DNA of 64,000 bases from Dastarcus helophoroides (GCA_028583605.1 CM053325.1:37127435-37191434), one strand, 5' to 3'. Shown: positions 9,764-23,015, numbered from the stretch's first letter. Made by a program: numbers and translations. The notes: a model not told the origin generated them from the sequence alone.

Positions 9764-12428
9764 ATGCCGTGCTGCTTCTGTTGTTCTAAAAGTACTACCC
9801 TTGGTAAGTGAAACAAAACCTCATTATATTGCCGGGAGACCTGTAAACGCCATTTTAGAATCTGAGGATAAAGCTACATCACCTGCTTCTCCACAAAATG
9901 CAACTGATGATATTAGCGTCAGAGTAATGCCAAAAAAACGAAACGTTTTCGACTCCCTACCAGCCATACCAAATGATTGCGAAGAAGAAAAACTATTGAT
10001 TTTACCAAAAGCTTCTACTATATCATCACCTAAATCACTTAATGACAACCGCGTTCGCAAGAAATCGAAATCGGCCGAAGCTCGACTCGATGTAGATGAT
10101 GAAATTGTAGAATCTCCAGATAATACCATTGGGAGAACATTGCAATCCAATCTTCAATTACTTAAAGAAGAAATTGACGGAAAATCTGGCAAAGTGTCCG
10201 AAGGAGAACCTGACATAATTAGAAGAGAATCTGTCAGAGAAGTAAATGGTGTAGTTACTTTAAGAATGAGACGTAAAGCGTTTGTTCTGAAATCTTTCAA
10301 AGACCGAGAGAATGGTATCCACTTTTCCGAAAACGCCGAAGTTGACATATTGGGCGACGAAAATTCCCAATGGCTCAACGTTCAATGTAGGACGAGCGGA
10401 TGTATTGGTTTGGTGCCAAAAACGTTCATCGCATACGACCAAAGTATCGAAAACGAAAGGTTTACATCACAAAATTTTCATGATTATTGAAGTTCAGAAA
10501 AAGTTTTGTTGTAGATGGTACTTCGGTAATGCTAGCAGGCAAGAGGTTGAGGAGTTGTACATAAAGAAAGAGGATCCCCCTGGGGTTTATCTCATACGCA
10601 TATCACCAACAGCCAAAGATGCCACCTACGTGTTAAGCGTTAGGCACGATAGTTCGATGAAAAGAAATCACGTTCTTCACTACAAAATACGACAGGAAAC
10701 TAATTGTTTTAAAATCGCAAACATGAAATTTCCAAGTCTAAAAGTTTTGATTCATACACTATCAGGTAAAGTAAACTTTTCATTGGTTTGTTACACTAAG
10801 ACATTTAGATATATAGCTAATAGTTTCCTTTGTACTTTTTATTCTCTTTAAGACATTAATTTCAATGGATATTTCTTCTTTCAAAATCCTAAGGAGGTTT
10901 CAGAAATGACCAAAAAAAAAAAAAACAAAATGAATTCAGTACAATAATTTTGCTTATATATTTTTTAATTTCTGCCAATATTATTTAGGGCAAGAAGGTC
11001 AAATCATTTTATTGCCCACCTGCAAATAATTTTGAAAGAAGCAACCAAGAAAATCAGATAAAATAAAAAAGTGATTTGATTTACATCTTCTCACTTTATA
11101 TAAAGCTAACTAGAAATGTAAAAAATAAAGTGATAAAATGGCCAAATAAAATTAATGCAGTGATATCATTTGACTTTTTTCTCGTTTCTTTCAACACTCC
11201 ATAGAAAACAAAAAGGTGACCTAAAAACCAAATGAAGTTACAGCAGTGATTTCGTTTAGTTTCTTTGACGTTTCTTTAAAAATTGCAAATATGTAGTTAG
11301 GACGAATAAAACATATCAAATCACCCTACATCCACAATTGGTTTTTAAAGAAACAATCAAGGAAATAAGATAAAATGAAAGAATTTATTGGTTTTGTTGA
11401 AGTCTTTTATGAACCTCCAAGGTTATAGGTTTGAAAGAAGCGACGAAAATGCCAAATGCACTTATTCCAAATCACATTTCCGGTGCTTCTTTCAAAACTA
11501 ATTATATATCTAGATCTGAAGGTTTTAAAAATATCTTACCAATTAGGAAGTCTTGTTTTTTTTAGAAACGAATACTCTGGGAATACAGTTAAAGGAACCT
11601 TGCGGAGGCAAAAGAGTTGACAATGAAGACTTGAGCCCTCGTTACGCCGATCAATGGAGGATTCCTTATACGGAAATCACTTTGATAAAACTCATTGGAA
11701 AAGGAAATTTTGCCAAGGTCTACCTCGGAAAGTGGAATAATTCGACAGAAATCGCAGCTAAAGAGCTCGAGTACAAAACTGCCAATTTGAACGAAATCGA
11801 CATTCTTAAGAAGGTTCGACATAGAAATCTGATTACGTTCCACGGCGTTACTTACCAAAATAATAAGACTATTTATCTAGTAACCGAGTACGTTGAAGGT
11901 GGAAGTATCTTGGACTATTTTAAAAATAATGGAGATGTTACCCTTAATAAAAAAATTCTTTGGTCATCTCAGATAGCGAGTGGTATGGCTTATATTGAAT
12001 CAGCGGATATCGTACATAGAGATTTGGCTGCTCGTAATATCCTGGTAGCCAAAGATAGCGTAAAAATTGCAGATTTTGGTTTATCCAGAATCCTAGTCCA
12101 AGGAGTTTATCAAGTGATGTCGAGCAAACTTCCTGTTAAATGGACAGCACCGGAATGTTTTATTCAATTGATTTACACGTCAAAATCGGACGTATGGTCT
12201 TTTGGGATCGTGTTAGTTGAAATATTTGCCGCTGGTAAAGAACCATATGAAAGTTATTCATCCAAAGATATAACGTCAATTATCCTTAGTGGTCACAGGG
12301 AGCCAAAACCTGATAAAATGCCTGAAATGATTTACGATCTTTCAATGAGATGCTGGAATATGGATCCCAATGAGAGACCAAAATTTTCGAACATAAAAGA
12401 GTTTTTCGAGGAATATGGCACACTATGA
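9764..12428 (+). CDS. Src-like non-receptor tyrosine kinase (SH3-SH2-kinase)
   Basis: Modelled as four exons: 9764-9803, 9859-10459, 10515-10765 and 11566-12428 (584 aa). Introns of 55, 55 and 800 nt have GT...AG ends and preserve frame (junction codons GAA, AGA, GAA). Residues 1-13 are cysteine-rich (MPCCFCC...); 14-150 look disordered. SH3 is about 153-212: the ALYDY motif is lost but Trp and the GLVP segment remain. SH2 is 215-297 with WYFG, YLIRIS (Arg of FLVRES kept) and HYKIR. The linker has the Src-type Trp (DQWRIP). The kinase has G342KGNFAKV, K363, T gatekeeper in VTEY, H448RDLAARN, D467FG, activation-loop Tyr479, KWTAPE and SDVWSFG, so catalysis is expected. It ends just after the last kinase helix with no clear Src regulatory tail. 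It acts at the inner face of membranes in signalling. Closest in style to Src42A-type kinases, but divergent. It is the only confident host gene here; splice sites are untested. Confidence 0.85.
10766..11565 (+). other. Intron 3 of the Src-like gene, with internal repeats
   Basis: Donor GTAAAG follows the last SH2 codon and the acceptor is a T9-AG tract. The intron is about 15 times longer than the other two. It contains two related segments of about 85-90 bp starting near 11122 and 11206, each with GCAGTGATNTC and a CGTTTCTTT-type end. TTTGAAAGAAGC at 11430 pairs with GCTTCTTTCAAA at 11485, and TTGAAAGAAGC also occurs at about 11031. This looks like a decayed MITE or duplicated segment inside the intron. 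There is no open reading frame of note. Confidence 0.55.
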
Positions 12429-12538
12429 TAAAGTCTTATAGCGACTTATGTATAACGAAAGGAGAATGAGGGATTGATAATGGGGGAACGACTAACAAGA
12501 AGATCCAAATAGAGTTTTTGTTACATGTGTATATCGCC

Positions 12539-12544
12539 AATAAA
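12539..12544 (+). terminator. Candidate polyadenylation signal AATAAA
   Basis: The first AATAAA after the kinase stop codon lies 111 bases downstream. It fits a short 3' UTR for the Src-like transcript. No cDNA evidence is available, and AATAAA is common in such AT-rich DNA. Confidence 0.45.
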
Positions 12545-12599
12545 CAAGTATTTGACCATGTATATTCAATACATTCTTTCATAATTATTTGATATCAGA

Positions 12600-14690
12600 A
12601 AAAAAAAACTTTTATTTTGAGACTTGGCAGCACTTGCCAGAAATATAAATATTTTATATGAAAATATGCAGAATGTAAAGTTTTATTTCCAATTTCATAA
12701 AAATTACTACCATACATTTTATTTCGGTATATGTTTTATATTCATGCTATAATTTCTATAGCTTCAACCACCTTACATTACCGAATATCAGTAGTGATGA
12801 CTGTTCTTAGGCGATGACACTTCATAAAAAAACGAGTGCCAATTGACTTTGGCATACCATCATTGGTGTGCAGTAGAAAAAGATGCGAAAAATATGGTTA
12901 AAATGGATAAAATTCTTCTTTATTTGCGTTATTATTAAGTTTTCTTAACTGTGACTTCCACCGAAGATAAAAAGTTACGATGTGATATCGCATCGTTACG
13001 TGTTGCTGGAAGACCCCGAGTAACTGAAAAGGATTGCAGTTCTTTAATCTAATAACAGTAATAGCCGTAGTGGTTATTGTGATACGGTGCAATACAGGAA
13101 CAAGCTAATAAACCATCACCATCGTATCATACATACAAATAGGGCACACGCCTGCGCAACATCAGGAAGAAGACCAGTGCCGAAGTCGTGTGTTAACTGG
13201 TAATTACTTTCTTGCATTAGGATGCTGTGTAGTTAAGAGTCTTGAGAATTATTCATGACGATGCTGAACAATAACATTTGCGGCAATATGTACTTCTATA
13301 CAGCTTCGTTTATGCGAATCCGTTATATTAGACGCTGTTGTAAATTGTTCTAGAAATTGCTTGCCTCATTACTACTTCTATTACCTATTCTATGATCATT
13401 ACGCCAGGAAAAACTTTATGGATATATTAAATTTTACATGTGTGCGGAATTTGATATCGTTGGCTTTGAAAAACATCCGTCGTTAAATTTTAGCACGGTA
13501 CTGGCGAAACAAACATCAAGTTCGAGAACGAGGCTTCCTGCAAAAGTAACGATTACTACACGTTCAGCTGAAAAACCTCAACATAAATTTTAACTCTGGG
13601 TGGACCCAATCAATTACTGCTATCATTGTTAGACAAATAATAACAGATCAAGATCGACACGGCCTATTGCTCAAATATTTAGTTGACTACAAGCAAAACT
13701 CTATCAGGTAATGGAATTTTACTAGTGCATTTTATTAAGTGGTTAATTGAGCATAAAAAAAATCGCACATTTTTTTAACACGGCTTCATTAGTTTTTGAA
13801 TTGTTTTCTACCTGTTTAATCAGTAAATTTTGTCTAGAAAGACTCGGGCTCTTTAACTATATCTTAATACGGCAGTTATCAGTGTTTCATTTTTCATCAG
13901 CTTAATCATGTTACTAATAAAATTCATAGTTACAGCGTCACTAAAACGGCAAAACATATAATATTTTGCGCATGACAATCTCTGCTAATACGCTTTAGAC
14001 TGTCGAAAATTGAGAATTACATGTCAATCGGCAGAATGTCCCGCTAATTTCTATTGCCCCTGCTTTACCAGAGTTTCAGATGGATTCCAATATAGGCATT
14101 TCAGGCCTTTATGAAAGATGCTCAGGACTACAGGTCGGGCCTAGGTAGTTAACTTTATCAACTACAGCTTGAATTTACCAATATTACCCCCAAAACCAGA
14201 AGAATTCAGTTGCCATATCCCAGACAATTAAATCTAACTCGAAAGCGCAGCATTTGACTATAATTTCCGTAATAACGTAATAATCTCTAGTATCAGGATC
14301 GGGTCATACACAAAGACGAAGGTTAATCAAGGAGCCCTTACGTACTCTGTCATTACGAGCGCGCCGACTTGATTTAGAGCAAAATCCAGTAGCGAAATCT
14401 AATTTGAATCGTTAATTGAATCGCCTTATGGTCGTTTGAAAAACTTTACAGGCCGCTTTGCTCAAGTGTATGGCTGATGGCCAGAGGTATATTTCATAAT
14501 TTAAAGGCCTACAATATAAATTTTAGTGTAGAGTCATACGTAAGTCTAATTACAGAGAATTAATTTTTAGCTCAAGTTAAAATATGAACTGGCTAATTAC
14601 GTGAGAGGTATAAAATTTTCGCAAATGGTAAAGTATTACGTATGAGTGATTTCTACATGTATTTAAAAATAAAAACTCTAGTGGTAGTTA
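12600..14690. other. Intergenic DNA, no gene recognised
   Basis: This is of more balanced composition than the following block. Frames are short and stop-rich on both strands; the longest (64 codons, minus strand, 12898-13092) shows no domain. No transposon motif, tRNA or tandem repeat was found. Confidence 0.4.
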
Positions 14691-17600
14691 CGGTTTTTAT
14701 TAAATGAATTGAAACTAAACAAAATTGGCGACAAAGAATAAATCAAACAGCTGACGAAATTCAGAGGAAAAATTAATAATAAAAAACTTAAACATTGAAG
14801 TTTAAAAATCTGCAGAAAAACATTCAAATGTTGGTAAAAACAATCACAATTTCAACAAAAACCGGAACATAAAACATTTTAAAAATTTTCAGAAAGAACT
14901 AAAATCTAGAATTATTTTTTTTTTCTAAATTACTAGTTTGAAATGTATCATAAATTTTAAGTTACAATTCAAGACCCCAAAAAAATAGATACATTTCAGG
15001 GAAAGTATTTATGACTTAAGTTTATTCTAAAATGTTGAAAATAATTAAAATTTTATAATTTGAAAAAGACCGGAAATTTATTAAATAAAAAAACATTAAG
15101 TACTATTTTTAGGCTAAACATTGCACCTTTAAATTAAGAATTTAGAACAAGAAACAAAATTTGTATCTAACACATTCGAAGGTCAAGGTGACATTGCAGA
15201 AAAATTTCGAAGTTTCAAGAAGAGATTCAAAATCCAAATTCAAACTGGAACAGATCGGGTTCTGGACAAATTTTCCAGAACAATATTAAGGTTTTGACGA
15301 AAACTGAAGCAAATATAAAAATTTCAAAACAATTTAAAAAATTTGCCGTTACCTTGAATTTAAAAAAAATTGATTTTTTTAAATTTTTACCCAAGTCGTT
15401 AGTTTGGGAAAGGAAGAACCGGAAATCTCTGAGCTAGATGCAGCGCTTTTGGAATTTGCTTGAAATATTTTACAAATTTAGATTTGCTTCTAGCGTTTGC
15501 TTCTTAATTAATCTTTTGTGAGATTTATTGCCCATAAATTATAGGCGAGATAACTTCATTGTTTTTTTAAAAATCTTATATTAAACATAAGTGTTAAATT
15601 GATAATATACCGTGTAAATATTAAAATACCGATGATTACCATCAATAACGATGTAAAAGATGCAGTCAGCGTTATTTATGGAAATTGAAGCGATCTTCTA
15701 ATAAGCAATAATGTTAAATTAATAGCATAGTGATCTAAGAACTATTAGGTAATAGTTTAATAGGTAAAATAACAAGATTCAATTTCTTGATATACGTAGT
15801 ATGACATCGGTAATGTTATAAACTGAGTTAACTAATATACTTCTTCTTGTAAATCTTTGCAAGGATACAGTTCATAATTTTTTTCCAAGAAAAGTGTACA
15901 TCGGGTATATACAGCTACTATAAAATACATTTCTATCATTTTAATTTTATTCTGGAATTATATTGACTAGGATATAAAATTTACAACCTTGAAACTCCAG
16001 TATACTATTTTTTTTAATTTTAGATTTTTAAATTTGAGATTTCGTTTAAAGTTTAAAATTTGCAGAAAATGTAGAAGTTGTGAAACTCAAGTCCAACCTT
16101 CAAAAAAAAGCCAAGATTTTGATATTCAAGCATGATTAGAGTTTTTTTATTTACTAGGTCATTTTCAAAGTACGATTTTCATATTAAAATTTATAAAAAA
16201 GATTCTCGAATTTTCGAGGTAAAATTTTTGAGTCTAGTTTAAATGCAAACAAGTTAAAATTTGGAGAAAACTTGGAACTGAAGAGAGTATATGAACATTT
16301 CGAGCTTAAGAACTTTAAATTCGAATTTATGCTCAAAAAATCAAACTATCTGGAAATGTTGAAATTTTAGTAGTGAAATCGAAATAAGATTTTTTAAATA
16401 AAATTATTACTGCTTTCAAAGTTTTTACTTGAACCCAAAACCGCGATTTGATTTAAATCCTATTACATTTTTCTTTTCAAATGTAGATTTCGTTCTCAAA
16501 AAAGTGCCAAAATTGGACTTGTAAAGCAATAAAAGTTTCAAAAAAATTTCAAGATTTTGAAAATGCCCAAAATGTTAGAAAAACTCAAAATTTTAAGCAA
16601 TTTTGGTTAACAGATTTACATTTTCTAGGAAATGTTGACAATTTTTTGAAATTCATAATTTAAACATGCAATTTTAATAGTATGTATGACTTCAAACTCG
16701 AAAAATAGGTTTTTTTTCTAGAAATTGTGGTTTTTCTTTTTAATTCAAATTAACTTTGAAAATTTTGACTTATTTGTCTAATTTAGAAATGGAATTTTAA
16801 ATAAAAAACTAAAAACTTTGGGCTTAAACCTACATTTTTGGTAAAATTTTAAATATTCGAAAATTAAAAAATTGTGAAAAAAGTTGAAAATTTGAGATTT
16901 TTGGAAATGCATTTGAATAGTTATTATTAATTGAAAATTTACAACTGTTCCTAATTAAAATTTGAATAAATGTAAAAATTATTCGAAACATTCTCATTTA
17001 CATTAAAATATTTTAGCATTAAATTAAAACATTTGACTTGTATCTGAAAATTTCTACAAAAAGTCGAAAATCTGAGAAAATGTTGGTAGCTTTTATCAAT
17101 ATGTTTGTCATTTTTTTTTATTTTGGAGAAGAATTTGATTATTCAAGCTTAAAGGTGATTGCCTCGCTAAAGCAAAATTTTAAGAAATCCTCAAAACTTT
17201 AAACTAAATTTACTAAATACGTAATGTATACGATGGTAAAATTTCAAGACGATTGATTACTCCAAATGTGAGATAATTATAATTAAAAATGACATTCTTT
17301 GTACATAAAGCATAGCAGAAGGGTAAAAAAGAGCAAATTTCTATTTTTTGCACTGACCGAATTTTACCATCTTTATGAAAAACTGGTATTTGTTAGAGGA
17401 ATATATTTAAAGACTAAAAAAAATTGAAAATTATTTACCACTCAGTTTTCATGAACAATGAAAAACAATAACATATTTAGACGACTATTTTCAGTGAAGC
17501 GGATATTAAAATAATCCTTTAAAAACGATGGGGCAACGTTGAGTAATATTTCATACTCTATTAGAGTATTTATAGAGAATATGAAATGTAACAAGTACAG

Positions 17601-20600
17601 TCACGTATAAAAACCAAAGCCTACAACCTTAGTTTTCTGGTATGTATTCTTTTTGATTGGACTGCCGCGAGGCAACTACCTTAATATCAAAGTTTCAAGA
17701 TAAAAGTCGACAATTAAATAATATTTTCATTACATAAATTATACAAGTTTGTTTTTATTTTTTCTTTCCCAAAATTTTAAGAATGAAATAGATTTGCAAT
17801 TTTTAGTATAGTTCTCTAAAATGTTGGCACAAAATTCGAAATGCAAACTTTTTCATTGCATTTTGATGTTTTTCTTGGAATTTTGAATTTAAATTGAAAA
17901 GACTTACTCTTTTATTAAAATTCCGTTTTAAATTTTTTGTGATCTTTTATTCTAAACCTGAAAATTCAAATCTACTTTATAAAACACTAAACATTGTCAG
18001 ACAAGGCGGAGGCTAAACCGATGACTTTAGAAGTACAAAATTTTCCTTATATAACATAGCTGAGAACTAGGAAAATATTTTTGAAAACTCATTCTCAAGG
18101 TTGTAAATAGGGGATACAAATTTTTATGGAACTTCGTCATTTTTGAAGTTAAAAAATATGAAAATTGGTATTTAGGTTAGTTTATAAATAAAAGTCAGCT
18201 CTATCGACGTTCTCGGCAATCCCCCTTACCCTACTTACAAATAATTCAGTGAATTTCTATTTAAAATATATGCGATACCGATGTCAAAAAGAAGAAAAGA
18301 GTTAATATTTTATTGTGAACAGTGCGGAATATTCTGAAAAGAAATCTGTGCAAGTGGTACAAAGTAGCTAATACTCGAGATATTTTTCGACGGTCGTAAG
18401 TCATCAGATAAAAATATTTTGATTTTTGTAAGGGAAACAGATAACGTTGCCGTAAATTTGATCAAAATTAAATTTTTAAAACTCACAAAGTTCTAAAAAA
18501 TTTTGACGAGTAGTAGAAATTTCGAAAAAGTTGAAATTTTGAAAAGGTCGAAGATATTGAAATGAAACCTTTCTGTAACTACCAAAATTACCAAAGATTT
18601 TCAAAAAGAATTTAAATAACATAAACATTTTTAAGTTTTCAAGAAATAGGGAAAATTTCAAAAATTCTTCATTTATAAAATAGTTTATATTTTTTTGAAA
18701 AATGGTCTACAATTTCAAAACTAGTTGAAAAAAAAATGTTTCTTAGAATTAAAAAAAAACTGAAATATTTTATTCAAGTATGTAAAAAAAGCCAAACTCT
18801 CAATTTAGTGGGAACAAAATTATCAGAAAAAATTAAAACTATTTAGAAGCCTCGCGTTCTTAGAAAAGTCAAAATTTTGAAAAGTTAAATTTTGGAAAAG
18901 TCCAAATTGGGAAAAAGTTGAGATGCCCGAGAAAAATTCATTAATAAGTGGAAGACATTTTAGTAAATAATTTTAATAAATAGGGGAAATTTTCAAATAA
19001 ACTCGAAATATTAGATATGCAAAATTTTAAAAATTCAAAATTTTGAGAAAAGTCCCACATTTTGAAAAGTTGAAGTTGTCAAAAAAAATTAAAATCTTAA
19101 AAAAGTCGAAATTCTTTAAGTTTTAATTTTCAAATTCGAAATTTTGAAAAACGTTGAAATTTTCGCAGAAAACGAAAGTTTTTAAAAATATAGTTAGAAG
19201 TCATAGTATGCAAAAAATCTATCAAAATTTTGAAACAGTCATTTTCAAAAAATTTGAATATTTCAATAAAAATCTTTATTTTTCAAAAATTACAATTTTG
19301 ATAAAATAGTACACACATTTCAAAAATAATGAACAGTTTAAAAAATTATTTATTTCTATTTGGTTAAATTTTAAATAACTTAAAATCGTCAAAGACTAAA
19401 TTTTTGGGAAAAGCCACAATTATTAAAAAGTCGAAAATTTTGAAAAATAGTCAACATTTTAATAAGGCAATTAAAATTTGAAAAAACTAAAGGTTTTAAA
19501 TAGTTAAAATTTTGAAACTAGTCAAATAATTTTTAAAAAAATCATAATTTTCAAAATAATTATATTTTTGAAAGATTGTTGAAATTTTTTAAAATTTTAA
19601 AGTATTGTCCAAATTTTTAAAGTCAAAATATTCAAAAAAATGTAAATTATGGGAAAATGTTTACATTTAAAAAAAGGACATTTTCAAAAAATGAAAAATT
19701 TAAAAAGTACAAAAATTCAAAAAAGTGTACATTTAAAAAAAATAAGAAAATGCCAATCAGCAGGAATGAAAAAAAAAGACTGGCTTTAAAAAAATGGAAA
19801 CGTTCAAATTAAAAAAAATGAAAGCATGCAAAAAGTCAAATTCTTGGGAAATAATTGAAATAAAAAAATATTGCAGTGGTTGGTTGTCTCGACCATCCTA
19901 ATTCAAAATTAAATTTGTATTAGGATACATACTGATTGATTAATAATAAAAGAGGTTCACATTAAAAGTTTGTTTCTTACCTGACAAAACTGGCTTTGAT
20001 TCATCCGTTTATCTTATAATGTATCAATTTGCAGAAGTTTATACATTTTGATCTGAGAATCTACACAGAAACCTTTACTTATATTAGTAAAGTTTTCTGT
20101 ATTTTTCTACTTCATGTCGCTCGTCCAGAAGTTTACACATCCTTGTGAAAATGCGATCATCAACGCTACCTTTAACGAATTACTGATTAACTTTCGTTAG
20201 TTGTTTTAGTGACACTTTCATAAAGATGTAAAATGTTGTGTTGTTGATTTCAATTTTTTTTGTATATTTCATTTTTTCAGCCGATGAAATAACTAACAAT
20301 AAGACATGTAATAATAGTAATAATAATAAATAATATAATAAAAATTCTAAAGAATCAAAAGTTTCAAGGCTTAGTTTAAAATAATTGACAAAAGTCGAAA
20401 CTTAAAAAAAAATCGAAGTTCTTAAATAGGTTTTGAATAATTGATCTAAACTTAAGAAAGCCAAAATTTTTAAAAAAGTGGAAATTTTGAAAAAAGTTTA
20501 AATTAGCATAAATATATAAGCCTCGAAAAAGCAAAATTTAAAAAAAGGAAACGGAAATCATGAAAAAAATTACAAATTTTCGGAAAAGTAAAAACTTACA

Positions 20601-21000
20601 AAGAGTCGAAATTTTGAAAAAAACCACAAATTTTCAAAAAGTTAGACAATACGAATAAAAGTCGAGATTCTTAAAGAGTTCAAAATTTGACGAACGTTAA
20701 ATTTTGTCAAAAAAAATTTGAAAGAACATCGAAAAAAATAATTTTTCAAGGACTCGATATTATCACAAATTTTTAGTGTCAGATTTTTGAAGAAATCCGA
20801 AAATTTTTAAAGGTAATGTGATGAGCAGCCGTTTGTGACCATAACTAGTGATTTTTATCTAGTTTTTCAAAATTGTCGAATTTTGCTCATCTTTAAAAAT
20901 TTTCGGAGAATAATTTACTTTCGATTTTCGGACCCAATTTGTCTACGTTGTGTTTAAAATTATTTATTCCAATAAATTGTAACCCCAGCTCCTAGAGTCG
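14691..21000. repeat. Degenerate A/T quasi-satellite, largest block
   Basis: About 6 kb of low-complexity sequence with endless variants of GTCAAAATTTTGAAAAA. The spacing is roughly 17-30 bases and never strict. From about 18.4 kb on it is almost entirely in the A-rich sense. The 16-18 kb part is mixed and includes islands of more complex sequence (for example 15.5-15.9, 17.2-17.7 and 19.86-20.35 kb). No coding frame of interest. Whether it arose as an ancient tandem satellite or by slippage is not decided by the sequence. Confidence 0.6.
20065..20100. repeat. Short near-perfect hairpin
   Basis: ACAGAAACCTTTACT and its inverted copy AGTAAAGTTTTCTGT are separated by a 6-base loop, with one mismatch in 15. 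It is isolated within a more complex island in the quasi-satellite block. The stem is shorter than a typical animal pre-miRNA. Confidence 0.4.
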
Positions 21001-23015
21001 ACAGAGAAGTGTCATCAAATTCAAACAACAATTGACCTCAACGTTTTATTACAATAGGTCAACAAAAAAAATCACCAAAATTTCGTTATTTTCAAGTATT
21101 CTTAAACATAATACAACAAAATAAAGTGAACCTGTTTGTTTCAACGTGTTTGCTGGACACAGATCCGAGAGAAATATTTCTTTAGAAAATGAAGAGAATT
21201 CATTAAGCACAAGTAATCTGACATTCTTTGTCTAACTCTTTCGCTCGTATATGGTGCGTCGGTTATTAATTTCCCAAAGTTTATTTTAACCCTAATAAGT
21301 GCAATGCTTTCCCCAGCTGAGCCATTTAGTTTGTACTCAAAGGTTTTCAAACCAAATGCAGGTAACTTTGTACCTGATTATCGGTGGGTGTTCGCTGGTT
21401 AGTTTGTACACAGAGGTTCTCAAACTATTTTCAGGTGTCTGTTTTATTCCCCAATTCTTGTGGGTTTTTGTCGCTTCTTAATTCAAGCATACTTCACATA
21501 TCATACAGTTTTCTGTTAAAGCTTTGAGCTAACAATATCCAAGGGATAATGCTACGAGAAAATGGAGCTCAAGCTTGAAAATGAAGTTGTGATTTATCGT
21601 AATAAATCAAATTTATAAATGTTGATTCAATCTTACAGATCTCTCGTTCTCTCACTCTTTCTTTCTTTCCTTTGTTAACTTGTTCCTTTGTTTTTTTTTC
21701 TGTTTTTCTTATACCAAACTCAATCACTCGAACTTAAACCAGTGTCATAAAATAGACTAGAAATATTGTTAAGATTTCGTAGAAACTATCTGAGCAGAAT
21801 TTGCCCTTCCAACACTACATCTACTTCTACGGCTACTGTTCTAAAGAAGGGGCATTTTCTGGCTTAGAAAGTGGCTAAGCGTGACTTAGCACAAAAAAAC
21901 ATTTAAATTAAAATTAGAAACTGGCAAGAAGTTCTCATTTTTTTCGTCAAAACATTTCCCTAACGAGAGCTGATGCTGATACTGCTCGTTCACCTACGTT
22001 ACTACTCCCCATTTGTCAACAGATCTATAAGGCTCTCTTTGGGCCAGGTTGTCTTGTCCTATATTTTTGGGATTCAAGCAACCTACGAAGGAGAATCTGC
22101 GAATGAGGTAGCACTAGGTAAATACACCAAAACAAGAACTAGGTAGGAGCTCATTGTGGCCTATGCTTCTAGGATGTTAAGGTGTACAATGCCCACGTTT
22201 CTAGAACTTGCAGAACATCATCAGTAAAACCCAAATATATGTGTCTGCTGCTATATGTGTCTGCTGCTGGTATAAATTATTTTGGAACCCCTGGAAACTC
22301 ACCTTCCAACAGCAAAACACTAACATCGACCTTAAGGAAATGAAAATGTTTGTATGAAGCGAATGCGCTTTATTTCCTTTTCGTTTTCTTGTCTTTGTAT
22401 TTTTTATTTTGTTTTATTTTTTTTCCCTTTTTGAAACTGAGATTGGTAGTTGCACCAATCAGCGGTAGGGTTCTTGGCCCTATAATAATTTTCTAACAAC
22501 GACTTTCTCATTCATTCGGTTTGTTGTGGAATTTTTAAATTCTTTTCTCTTTTTTTTTGTGTACGCCCCCCAACCCCATATTAATCAAAACTAGGAACAA
22601 GTATTTTTCTTAAATTTTAGGAAAAGTTAATTAAATCATATAAGAGCGAAAAACCAACAAATAAGATCATCGGTCAATTTAAAATTTACTTGCCTACTTA
22701 TTTCGTAGCAAACATCACACAAATGGCACAAGAACTTCACGTTGAACAGAAAAGTGTTTTTTTTTTGTTCATTTACGTTAATTAGCACAAACAGAAGTAA
22801 TTTTTTTTAAACTCCCGTATTTCGTACTCGTTTGCATAACTAGTTTCATCGAAGTTCGGTATTTGACTACTTTGTAAATTTCTTTACATCTTTACGATGT
22901 TTTATCTTTTTATTCCCCTACCCTTAATTTCTGGGGACCGAAAGATATCCTGTGCATCTCGCTAGAGGGCATGAGAATGCAGAATTTCTTCTAATTTAAA
23001 TATTTCTAATCCAAA
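21001..23015. other. Intergenic DNA with small tandem repeats
   Basis: This has higher sequence complexity than its neighbours and no recognisable gene. A 38-bp unit (TTAGTTTGTAC...) occurs at 21326 and again at 21399, a 73-bp period. A 16-bp unit (TATATGTGTCTGCTGC) is duplicated at 22236-22267. A G+C-richer patch at about 22440-22600, with pyrimidine runs and GGGTTCTTGGCCC, may be the tail of an unidentified retroelement. Confidence 0.35.

Noticed and set aside
13100..14600. G+C-richer stretch considered as a gene
   Set aside because: No open frame over about 65 codons, no splice-linked frames and no domain motif on either strand.
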